NCBI GenBank assembly: GCA_036897485.1
Contig: JAYMTF010000492.1
Span: 1-35,089 of the forward strand
Direction of reading: 5' to 3'
Length of the DNA stretch: 35,089 bases
Origin: Pelargonium nanum
Taxonomy: Eukaryota > Streptophyta > Magnoliopsida > Geraniales > Geraniaceae
The translations under genes were made by a program, and so were the position numbers. Position 1 is the first letter of the stretch. Each line of letters starts with the position of its first letter. The notes beneath the pieces were generated by a model, which did not search any database, was not told where the DNA came from, and worked only from the letters and a program-made list of their open reading frames with translations. Shown here in pieces: positions 20,815 through 31,100 of the stretch.

Positions 20815-22233
20815 ATTGAAACTATAATAAATGGGCTTATGCGGTAAAATTTGTTCTGTGACCTAAGCTAATTAAATTGTATGGTTCAACATGCAAATTT
20901 GCACTTAAGAGTAAGTTGAATAGTCTGGCAAAATAAGAAAAGAAAAATGGATCATTTCAAGAAATCTTCTTCAAAGAAATATTGATTCCAGAGCAAGTAC
21001 ATCTTAAAAATTAGGTTAGAAAAGGCAGCCATTTTAATTTAGGAAAGTATTTATTTATTTACTGAGTATTGGGTTTCTTGAGCTTTGATTGTATCCTCTA
21101 AGAATGTAGTCAAGCTCAAATATTTTCTCACAATGGTAAATGTTTGATATTACCTTATTAAGTAATCTGCAGCTTAAACCTAGCTAAAGCTCAAACTAAG
21201 CTTAGCTGAAATCATTCCTTGTAGGAACTACCTGTAATAGAATTTTTACAGTTATGTGCAGTGAATCTATTTATCTTATTAAGAAAGAACAATGAAACTG
21301 AGAACCTCATGCCCCAGAGCAGAAAACCTGTATGTAGGGTTGAGTTGCGACTTTTGAAAATATTGGCTGAGAGGGTGGTTGATTAACGCGGTGATAGATA
21401 AGAAGAAAAAATAATTATTTGTATGCACCTGTTCACAAGTTAAACTTGTGTTTAATATTGGGGTTCCACCTCCTAGAGTAGCAGCAGCTAATTTGAGTAT
21501 GACATGGGCATGCCCATATGGCTCTCTTATAATATAAGAATGACCTGAGTTCATGTATATGTTTGCTACTTGGTCGATTGATTGTGGTTGACATCTTAAC
21601 TAAATAAAGATAGTCATCATTTTACGGGATATCAATTTTTTGGTTGGAGTATTGGGTCCTTTCCTCTTCAGCTTTTAAATATAAGGATAATTAATTGACC
21701 TTAAGCATGCACTATTGTGGAATGAACTCATAAAACACTTTTACCATTATAACACAATCATGGGAAGAGATTGTGCCTGTCAATTTCCTTGTAGCTGTCT
21801 CCTGAAGCATGAGCAGAATTTTTGCAATATGAGTAAATTTCTTTCTATCTACTCGCTGATGTGATTTGCATGGTTTCTTATTCATATCATAACCAGGATT
21901 CTTGTTGTGTGATGGAGATTCTTTAGAGTTCTTTTAACAGGATATAACCAGTAACCATTCTGTTGAATCTAAATGTCTATAACTTGACAAGTGGTGGGTA
22001 TAAAAGTCATTTACTGCAGTGAAGAACTCCTATGGGTTCCCATTGCAGTGTGTGGGACTCAAAGGAGCACTATACATTTTTTGCGTTGGATACTTCGCTG
22101 ACATTATTGTAGCCTCTCGTTTACTGGTTGAATTGCAACTGTTTGACTGTATCTGTAGCTGTAAGAAATGTGATAATTTAAAGGCACTCATTCTTATCTG
22201 TTTTCTTTGCCACATCTTGAAGATTTTCTGTCC

Positions 22234-22427
22234 TTTTCTACTAGCAACTGTTCAATTGATAAATTGAGAATAGAAGATGTATTAGACATTTATAACTGAT
22301 ATCGATATTGTGGCTTATGCGGTCTTCTTTATTCTTTTCTATTAGCAACTGTTCAGTTGATAAATTGAGAATATAGATGTGTTAGACATTTATAACTGAT
22401 ATCTATGCTGTGGCTTATGCGGTCTTA
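22234..22427 (+). repeat. Tandem duplication (period 101 bp)
   Basis: Unit 1 (22234-22334) and unit 2 (from 22335) share TTTTCTA[C/T]TAGCAACTG, TTGATAAATTGAGAATA, TTAGACATTTATAACTGATA and TGTGGCTTATGCGGTCTT with few differences. Confidence 0.85.
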
Positions 22428-22443
22428 AATCTTGGTGACTTTT

Positions 22444-22655
22444 TTGTTGTGCAATAGCATACACAGTTTTAGATAGCTGAGCTACATAAAGACTTGTGCT
22501 GCTGACATTTTGTTGTATAATAGCACACGCAGTTTTAGATATCTGAACTCGCATTGCTGAATCTTTGTTGTACAATAGCATAGCAGCACTTGCATTGCTG
22601 ACAGGTTTGTTGTACATTAGCATACACAGTTTTAGATACCTGAACTCACAGTCTT
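22444..22655 (+). repeat. Degenerate tandem repeat, four units
   Basis: Units begin TTGTTGT at 22444, 22510, 22565 and 22607 and share AATAGCATACACAGTTTTAG, CTGAACTC and CATTGCTGA in varying states of decay (spacing 66, 55 and 42 bp). They adjoin the 101-bp duplication, so the whole 420 bp is repeat-built. Confidence 0.7.
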
Positions 22656-23053
22656 ATGCTGTCAGCACTCAGCACAAGGTTCACAAATTGTCATGCTGCA
22701 CTCTGTTGTTCATCTGTTTGGTATTGCTTCTAGAATCCAAGCCATGGAGTTTGTTTGCAATGTAGACTGGAAAAATGACTGCTAGAAATCTGGAATATTC
22801 TTGTGGAATGTGAAGTGATGGGTGTGAAAGGGTTGTTATACAATTTTTTAAGTGTTTCCATGGATGTGGAACTATCACATATGTTATACAAGTGACATTT
22901 TCTTGTGCATAGTTGTAAGGATCCATTCAAGTTATGCAATTGTTTAAGTCTGACCTACGAATGGTTGATGAATCACACATTGAAATAACGTGAAGTCTGT
23001 CACTAGTTGGCCTTTACCTATAAGGTTTAACTTTTGGTTTGGAGTATGAAAAC

Positions 23054-23103
23054 TGATTTTGCCATTTTGGTGGGTCTCCTGATTTTGCCATTTTGGTGGG
23101 TCT
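23054..23103 (+). repeat. Short tandem duplication (period 26 bp)
   Basis: TGATTTTGCCATTTTGGTGG plus GTCT occurs at 23054-23077 and 23080-23103, perfectly, separated by CC. Confidence 0.9.
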
Positions 23104-23604
23104 AGTGACCCGTTTGTCTTGCCAGGTCGCCTCGTTAATTTTGTGATCTCCTAACTTTTCTAGCAGTTGAACTTTTTGTTTCAGAAATGGTGTACTAATG
23201 TGCACAATGTCTCCTGCAATTATTTGTTATGTCAACCAGTAAACAAAAGTAGTGTTCAAAAGAAAGACACAATTTCCCTTGTTTATGCTTTGTTCTGAGC
23301 CATGTCCAGAGTCTAAAATGTCCATATCCTCAATTGTTCATTTGAAACAAAGCTTATTTATTGCAGGTTTGAATCCTAATTTATCCTAAAAAATTCAACA
23401 AAACAAGATTCAAAATCATCAAGCAAGCACAAAGAAATGTATCTATAAGTTCCATAAGCAAATTACAAAGTGTAAAATGTCAACAAGTGTGGACTAGAGA
23501 TTTAAAATTGTCACCAAATACATTTATTAGGTTCGAGAAAGGACACAAAAATGGAGTTCTCCTCAAATGAACTCCAAGACGATCATTCACTTGAATGCAA
23601 GACT

Positions 23605-25614
23605 TCAATGGGTCAACTTCATATCTATTCCCAAAGGAGATGCCCTGGCGCGATGGTTGAAAATCATGAAGTCTAAATTGGCTGGTAATGAAACTATCCT
23701 GCAATCCAAGACAAATATATGTCAGACAGCAACAACCAAATATTCATAATGAAGTAGGCCACTTAGTATTTCGTTATATGTCAAATTGGTCCTCAATTTG
23801 ATTTTTGTTCCAATTTACTCCCCTTAGTATATACTTTTGTTTCAAAACGGTCACCATGTCGTAAGCCATTGGGGACCAATATGACTCAAAATAGATACTA
23901 GAGGAGAAACATTTTGGGACATTCTCCAAAATTGTATCAATATCAAGGATGAGTATAGGTGTATTCCAAAGCCGCTCACAAGTATGCAAGCATCTAAGTG
24001 CATGCATCATTTTGCATCAATGAGAGAGTATGTGTACTGAAAATAGAGACGTGATGGATGATACATGGTTAATTGGTTATAGTGTGAATGTTAATCTTTT
24101 AATCTACCTAAACATAATGCATATAATTTTGGCATTGCATCAAGCTAGAAAATGAATAGATGTGTATGCACAAATGCTTTAGGCCAAAAGAAATGTCATC
24201 ACATGTGCATTTCATATATATTTGTGGATCAAGCAGCATAATGAAACTCCTTTTTGACCACAAAACAAAGTAACGTTAAAGAACATAGATTTAACTCCTC
24301 GGTTTACCAAGGGTCTTTCCCCACAATCACTGCAACAGTAATTTAAACGAGTAGAGTTCCATAATAGCTCATTTTTCTCAGTATCTTCAAGGTATAAAGA
24401 GAACTAGTTGACAGTGAACTAACTGAGCCAAAGGCCGCCCCGTGAAATAATACTCATAAAAGTAAACTTATACACAAAGCATTTCTTTCTCCTTATTCTC
24501 AACTAACAATGCTTTTCAAAATGCACACTCATTCTTTTGAAACGACAACTGAAACTCTCGATAACGTCACAAATATCTCCCACCAAGTCCCATCAGAACG
24601 TGCAGAGGTCACATTAAACACTAATATGACATGGAAACAGAATAACAAAAAGGCTATGTGCCACGCAATTTTTTACAATTTTACAACATACCAACATGAT
24701 TGAACATTTAAACGTATTGAACACATTAACACAATATCTTTTTTCTTTGATATCAGTTCAGTTCAGCATCTAAAATTCATATTTTTTCCTGATATCAATG
24801 TGTTCCAGCATCCCAAAATTCAATGTGTTTCTTATAGCACTGAACTATGATGTACGGAACTTATCTTCTCAATGTACCCGTGTCCGATACCACTTGGACA
24901 GTCGAACACTCTTAGAATATGTGTCGGACACATGATTTTACAAGTCCCCAAATTTCTTATAATGTTTTCAAGCTGTCCGACACTCTATAACACATTGACG
25001 AGCATGACTTTGTAAGACTTATATACACTAATATAGCAAATATAAATTATTACGTATTGTATCTATGATTCTCTAAAAATTGTCGGTCACCGGATCCGTG
25101 TAGCCTAGTGTCCCATATCTTGCACCCGTGTCTATGCAATAGAGGCACTAAACAATCACATAATTAACAAGTTGAAAGAAAAAATAACCTATTTTCTTCT
25201 GAATCTGGATGTATTGATAGGAAATTTCCGGGCACTGTTAGAGCTGCCCACATACAGAACACTAACCCTAGAAATAATTCAGCCACCACCTGCACTCAAA
25301 AACAACACACAACCAATCAAATCAAATTGAAATTACTATAGAACAGTTCCATCAAATTTTAATTTTTCTTTTTTAAATTAAAAAAAAAAAAAAAAAAAAA
25401 ACTCACATTCAAAGGAGGTCCAGAGAACTCTTCTTCCATGATCTTCAATAAACCCCTATCTGCAACCAAAAACCAAAATCAATTTCGAATCGAAGACACA
25501 TACATATACATATATGTATATAAGATTCAAAACATTGTTACATTGGACGGTGGAGTAGGCGGCATGAGCGAGAATTGCGATTCCGAGAACCCCAACCACG
25601 AACCCTACACCCAT
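23605..25614 (-). CDS. EMC5: ER membrane protein complex subunit 5 / membrane magnesium transporter (MMGT)
   Basis: Minus-strand exons 25614-25542, 25459-25407, 25289-25189 and 23698-23605 join in frame (321 nt, 106 residues) with GT..AG borders; intron 3 is 1490 bp. EMC5 belongs to the ER membrane complex that inserts tail-anchored and multipass proteins; the family is also annotated as membrane magnesium transporters. The sequence is typical: MGVGFVVGVLGIAILAHAAY (first membrane segment), YRGLLKIMEEEFSGPPLN, then LFLGLVFCMWAALTVPG (second membrane segment) and FLSIHPDSEENR. The last exon, IVSLPANLDFMIFNHR, departs from the usual C-terminus after NHR (ARASPLGIDMKLTH instead of a GRxFPP-type tail), although length and the IDMK motif are kept. 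The antisense frame 23480-23704 is a shadow. The exon 2 donor is followed at once by a 22-base poly-T. Confidence 0.93.
24843..25139 (-). repeat. Dispersed repeat, copy B (intron 3 of EMC5)
   Basis: Reverse orientation relative to copy A (15391-15666), so it runs in the sense direction of EMC5. Read on the minus strand it begins TTGCATAGACACGGGTGCAA and ends near GTACATCATAGTT. The central part has several TGTCGGACA/TGTCCGACA units that copy A has partly lost. No open frame or clear terminal inverted repeat was found. Confidence 0.75.
25380..25401. repeat. Poly-A tract (poly-T in EMC5 intron 2)
   Basis: Twenty-two A on the plus strand; on the EMC5 strand a T run directly after GTGAG of the exon 2 donor. 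Confidence 0.95.
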
Positions 25615-26850
25615 TTTTTTATGAATTGACGATTGTGTTTGAGGAGATGTTCCGATCTCCGGCCACCGCTAGCTCCGGGATCGGCGTCGACGACGGCTGA
25701 GAGGAAGCTAAGATGTGGCTTTGAAGCTAAAGTTCGCGTCTTTGTCTACACAGTCTCTCTCTCTATTTGGTTTCAGGTTCGCAGCTACTTCTACTTTTGT
25801 CGAACTGAATCCGAATATCCGAACTCCCCAAACGGTGCCGTTTCTATGTCCTTTTAGACGCACCGTTTTGGGGTAGCTATGCTTTTGTGGGTTGGGCTGA
25901 GACTTGTTCGGCAGAGCTTTGGGCCTTGCAATTAGGTCTTTGTTTGGCGGAGTCGCTTGGGTGTAGGATAATAATACTGAAAGTAGATGTTAACTCAATA
26001 GTTTTTCTGTTTTATATGCATGATTGTAATTCTCACCCGTGAAGAATTTTGATTATGGAGTACATGGACCGTGCATCAAATTCTGAGAATTTCATGTTGT
26101 TGCAGGTCAGTAGGCAAGCAAATCGTGTGACAAATTTTATGGTTAAATATTATTATTTTATCTTATCGAATCGTGTAGTATTTTATCTCACTTGTTGTGG
26201 GTGCTCTAATTATAATTATGGATGATCGTAATCGCATTCTGAATTCTCACGATATTTGATCCTTTTAAGACCTATGAATTGTATGCTTTGTAGATAATAA
26301 TAAATAACAAAAGAGGTCCAACATTCCCAAACTAATCTTACTATATTCATTAATTAGTGTGTACTCTTAATCTTATCCACTAATACTATATTCAACATAA
26401 TTTTGCCACCTCATCTCCACTTGCCATTTAAAGAAGCATGCCACATCATCCACATAAAAAATATTGCTAAGTTTTTAAGAATTAAAGTATAGGTTTTTTA
26501 ATACCTATTTCTTTCTTCAATACATGTCGATGTGAGTCGCAAATTAAAATCGATCAAATTTAAAGACACGTTTTGAATTAATTTTTGTTAATTAGCGAAA
26601 ACAAAATCGCCAAAAAACTTGTGAATTATTAGCTCGGTTCGTATTATAGTTGTATGTTTTTATATGATTTCTTTTTTTTTTTTTGGAATAAAGCCTTCTA
26701 AGTTGTGATGTATGTTATCAATAACCTAATTATTTTTTAGTCCTTGAAAATAATTAATAAAGTTAATAATTTTTTCTTTTTCTTTTTAATTTATTTTTTT
26801 CAAAAGTAAAATTCGTTCCTTTCTCTCTCCCTAGCTACAGCGTCTGTCGG
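25615..26850. other. Divergent promoter region between EMC5 and TKI1
   Basis: Carries the EMC5 5' leader and promoter, the broken RNase H-domain remnant (25890-26150), AT-rich spacer and, near 26820-26850, the CT-rich start of the TKI1 transcription unit. No other gene was seen. Confidence 0.55.
25890..26150 (+). pseudogene. RNase H-like domain remnant (retroelement fossil)
   Basis: One frame reads AELWALQLGLCLAESLGCR from 25911 and continues IIILKVDVNSIV to about 26003. This is the AELWAL helix and the V-D-x-N-S strand of plant RNase H-like (RVT_3) domains. After stops and a frame change, RQANRVTNFMV appears near 26112-26142, matching the conserved REANRVADxLA block close to the domain's end. 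The order and spacing are right, but the reading frame is broken and no start is present. It is most likely a decayed LINE or RNase H-domain gene fragment. Confidence 0.7.
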
Positions 26851-28101
26851 TGTCGGAAGATTCATTCCGATTGATTTCTGGAGAGCTCGTCCGTGCAATT
26901 TTAGGGTTTTGATCGATCCTTCCGTATCAGCTTCAGGTACTGCGAACTCGAATTTTCCAGATTCGTCGCTTGATTTGGTTTATTTCTCTTGCTGGTCAAT
27001 GGTGTTGTGTAAAACCCTACGGGCTGTTTGGTTGCTGGGAAATTGGGGGAAATGGTGTAGGACTGAAATTCTTTGCTCCTATTGTTTGTGTTGTTTTAAA
27101 TTTTCTAGAAACAGTGGAAAATTTCGACTGAATTGGTCTAATTGTTTTAGTATGTTCCATTTTGTTGAAGAATTGGTATTTGGACTTGGTTTGATGCGAA
27201 TTTTGAAATACAAATCGCACTAATCATTAGGTATTATTTTCAATTTCATTTATGTGAACTCTGTTGATTTGATTGTGAGCTTAGTTAGTTCGTTTACTTC
27301 GTTGTGGTTGATTTTGATGATTTTAGGTTTGTTTTAATGGCTAGAACTGATAAAATATAATGTGATGGAAAGTTCTTATTATGAATTTATGGTTGATCAT
27401 GCTGTGGAATTTAGTTATAGTTAAGATTCAAGATACTTTGTATGAGTTTTATTTTCGGTTTCATATGAGGATAGTTTCATGTAAGAGAGGACAAATTAAA
27501 TGGCGGTATACTTTTCGCAATGCATCAGATCAAACACAAAGAATCGACCTCAGAGCAACAGTTGCCTTACCTTCATTGAAATTGCCTATCCAATTCCCGA
27601 TCTGCCATGTTGTTATGCTTGAGCAATACCTAATCTGAAACTAATTTTCTTCCATTATTATAATTGTCTATATTTTTTCTAATAAGCAAATTGAGTGTTG
27701 GGGTCAATATTGATTCTGAGATATTTATCTGATAAACATTGTTAGCAGAATAGTGGTCAAACAGATCCTAGGCAGTCTTGCTGGTCGATTATTATTACAA
27801 ATTTGCTGCGCACTTGACGTTGCTTTTGATTTTCAGTAATATCCCACAATGTCATGTAGAGGATTTTAAACTTTTTTTTTTCTTCCATTTTTATGCATAG
27901 GCCAGGGTAATAACGATTAGAATGGATGGTTATCGTGGTAGTTTGGGTTTCTATGATGGTTTCTTCCATTTTTCTTGGATGCTAAGCTATACCCTTGTTA
28001 TTATTAGGATTGTGGCGTTGGGAATTTGATTTGGTTAATAAAGGAGAGGGAACACCTGGGACTTCAGAAACTTCAAAGCATGAGGGCATTGCTCCTTGGA
28101 T
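26851..28101 (+). other. Probable 5' leader and leader intron of TKI1
   Basis: A leader exon probably ends at about 26936 (GCTTCAG then GTACTG). The T-rich stretch up to about 27.9-28.0 kb would be intron; the acceptor is uncertain (candidates near 27836, 27900 and 28008). Frames such as 26909-27223 lie in the supposed intron and show no domain. A 9-codon uORF (MRALLLGYA, 28080-28109) overlaps the TKI1 start. Confidence 0.4.
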
Positions 28102-31100
28102 ATGCTTAATATGCAGATAGAATCACAGGTCTTCTTGAACTGCGAGACACATCTTCATCCAAAAAATACTTTTATTCGGGATGGAGATCCTGGTGTAGTC
28201 TCCCAAAATCATGGTGCTCAACAACAGCAGCCTGGTACGTAACTGTTGTTGCACTCTATAATTTTTAATTCACTTGGTAGGATTTGTATCTTAACATTCC
28301 CCAATGCCCAATGCAGCAAAGAAACCAACAAGACAGTGGGCTGCGTGGACGCGTCAAGAGGAGGAAAGTTTCTTCACTGCGTTACGACAAGTTGGCAAGG
28401 CATGTTATTCTTGACATATTTTTGAAGTTAGAATTCTTAACTTTTTCCCATTTTCTGACAAGATGTGGCCTTACTTACAGAATTTTGAGAAGATCACTTG
28501 TCGTGTCCAAAGTAAAAACAAGGATCAGGTTATTGCTATAAAGATGACACTCTTTCCAGTGATCTTGACCAGCTCCTGTTTGTCTTCATTTTCATATTTC
28601 TCTTATTTTTTTATGTTCGCAGGTCAGACATTATTACTATCGTCTTGTGAGACGTATGAACAAGCTGCTGGGTCCAGGATTGTGCCTGGATGCAAAAAAT
28701 TCGAAAGATACTAATGCTGCAATGCTCAGATGGTAATATCAACTCCTGACAAGTCTGTAATTAAGGGAGGGGTTGCAACCAAAACATGACATATATTGAT
28801 CATATTAATAGATGTCTGTTTTTTTTATAACTTAGAATAATAATTAAAAAAACATTGCAAAAAAGTCATATTGACTATAGTACATAGACTGAAGTTTATG
28901 ATGATCAATGGTGCTTCTGCTTCATCATTTGATACCTACCATAACTATATAGAATGGATTTACCATGATCAGAAATGACTTTTGTAGTTAAAAAAAATCT
29001 CTTATTTGTGTTACAGGTGGTCTTTACTGGAAAAGTATAGCTGCAAAGCGTCAAAGCTTCATTTGAAGCCCCGAAGATTTAAGATATTTATAGAGACCTT
29101 GGTTAGTGGAGAATTCTTATAGTCTATTTTTGAGTGCTTTCCTTTGTATGAATCTTGATATTTTTGGCATATGCCAGACCAACCAATATACTCTAACATG
29201 CAGGAGAACCAACTCTTGAAAGACCGGAGGAAAAATGTAAAGAAACGGGTTTCCCAGGGAGAGAATTACTCTCCTATGGCTCCACCCACTATCTCGAATC
29301 AGAGTAGACCGCCAGGACAGGACACCCGTACTGTTAAACTGGTTCTTGTTGACGGTCAAAACATTCAAAAATTAGGACCTGTAAAAGGATCATTGAAGCG
29401 AAATGTTAGCACATGGGCTAACCGTAGCAGTAGCAAAGGAGATCTAACTGCCATGAAGCCAGCAAGGCAGAGACGAAAATCAGGTGATTAGCTTATATTC
29501 ACTTACTCCTCTTTCCCCCTATATATGGGGGCACAAGAAGTGGCATTGGATGGTGGAAGTCATGATATCTTGATATTTTATCATGTTCATAATGTCTGTA
29601 TAATAGTTTCTGGATTCTAAGCAGGTACTGTCTCATCAGCTACATACAAGAAATGGGAGACGGCTGCAATTGCTGGTGTTTCTTTAGTTGCTGATGCTGC
29701 TGAGCATTTGGAGCGGAAAGACAGTGATAAAGAGGTTGAACATGATCAAGGTGAGTTGTATTCCTAATTATGTTCTTATGAATTATATATACTGGTAGGA
29801 GCTGTGTTCAGATTGGACATGTGAAATCTGTTGACACCTTGATTAATCCCAATCTAATTTCAGGGGAAAGGGGTTTTGATCCTGTTCAAAAAGCTCTGCC
29901 ACGTTTGCCAACTTTTTCGCAGTCTCTTTTTGTTGGAAGTAATATACACTCTTCTATGAAACTTAAGCTTCAGTTATTCCCAATTGATGACAGTACTCGA
30001 AGAGCCTTGGAAATGGTGAGCACCAAAAGAAAATATTGTAGCAAGTTAGATTTAAAATATAAAATTTGGTAGCTGAGCAGTGCTTAGAACATACGTCATA
30101 CAAGGAAATAATCAATCTTCGTCTCTTCACAGGATACACACAATCCATTTTTGGAGCTCACTCTTAGTGCTCGGAAGAAGATATCATCAGTTCTGGAACA
30201 TCTAAATCGCAAATGGGGAAATCCAAGTGTAGCATCGGGAGAGATAATGCTTTTTCCTTATAGTGTACAGAGGGAAAATCTGGTTGGTTATCATAGATGG
30301 ACACAGGATTCCACTGCTAATACGGCAGATGTATATGCGACGATTGGAAGCCCGCCAGTTTTCCGCTTGAGGTTCTTTTTTGTTCCTTTTTAGCTGTAAC
30401 GCAACGTTTACATGTGTTATCTTTAAACATCATAACTGACTCATAAAATGTTTTTGAAGGTATGGTTGGTTTTCCAATTTTGAGCTTGGATCTGTAACAT
30501 CACAAGCGACTTTAGCATCCTGCTGCATTCCAGGCGAGCATATTATGAACATGAACAACGGGAAGAATCAAATAGTGGATTCGGTACCTATCTCTCTACC
30601 CCCAACTAATGAACAATCCAATGAGTTTGTTGATTCATGTAAGGATCAACCTACTCCAGTCAGCAAAAATTATGCTTTTCCGCCCTCATCCACCGCTGTC
30701 CCAAATGAGATGAATAGTCGTGTTATAGAAGGTTCCAAGAACAATCTTGTGGAATCATGTGATCTTGCAACAAATAACTTAGGTCGAGGAAGAGAGACTG
30801 TTGGTCAGACTATTACAAGACAAGCGAATGATCCGGTAATTATATTTCTTTTGGCCTTTAGCTTTTAAATTGTAAGATACTTTTATTTTAAAATTTGATT
30901 AATGTTTCAGCTCTGTATATCTATAAAATTCGAGTCTCGGTGTTTGTACGCTTGCAGATAAAAAAAAAGATACTCTCAAGTTATTGCTGAAAATGTTCTT
31001 ATTGCAAATATGTAGCCTAATAAACAACTTCTCGAGAATGCAGATTGTGCTTTAGTTTGACTGGGATTTCAATCATTTCTTCCTATCTTGCCTAACCTCA

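Larger units (their letters stand above)
20477..23604. other. Intergenic region between convergent TAF8 and EMC5
   Basis: No further gene was recognised. It contains the TAF8 3' flank, a CT microsatellite, a cluster of tandem repeats (22234-22655), a 26-bp tandem duplication (23054-23103) and the EMC5 3' flank. Frames such as 22019-22267 and 22565-22765 overlap the repeats and are not credible genes. Confidence 0.55.

Noticed and set aside
23480-23704. 74-codon minus-strand frame over the EMC5 last exon
   Set aside because: Same strand but wrong frame; the exon read in the phase set by exon 3 gives the EMC5 C-terminus.
28391-28480. GT donor at 28391 as the end of TKI1 exon 2
   Set aside because: It keeps frame but deletes the VGK of the SANT domain; the GC donor at 28400 restores the conserved sequence. 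Kept only as a possible alternative splice.
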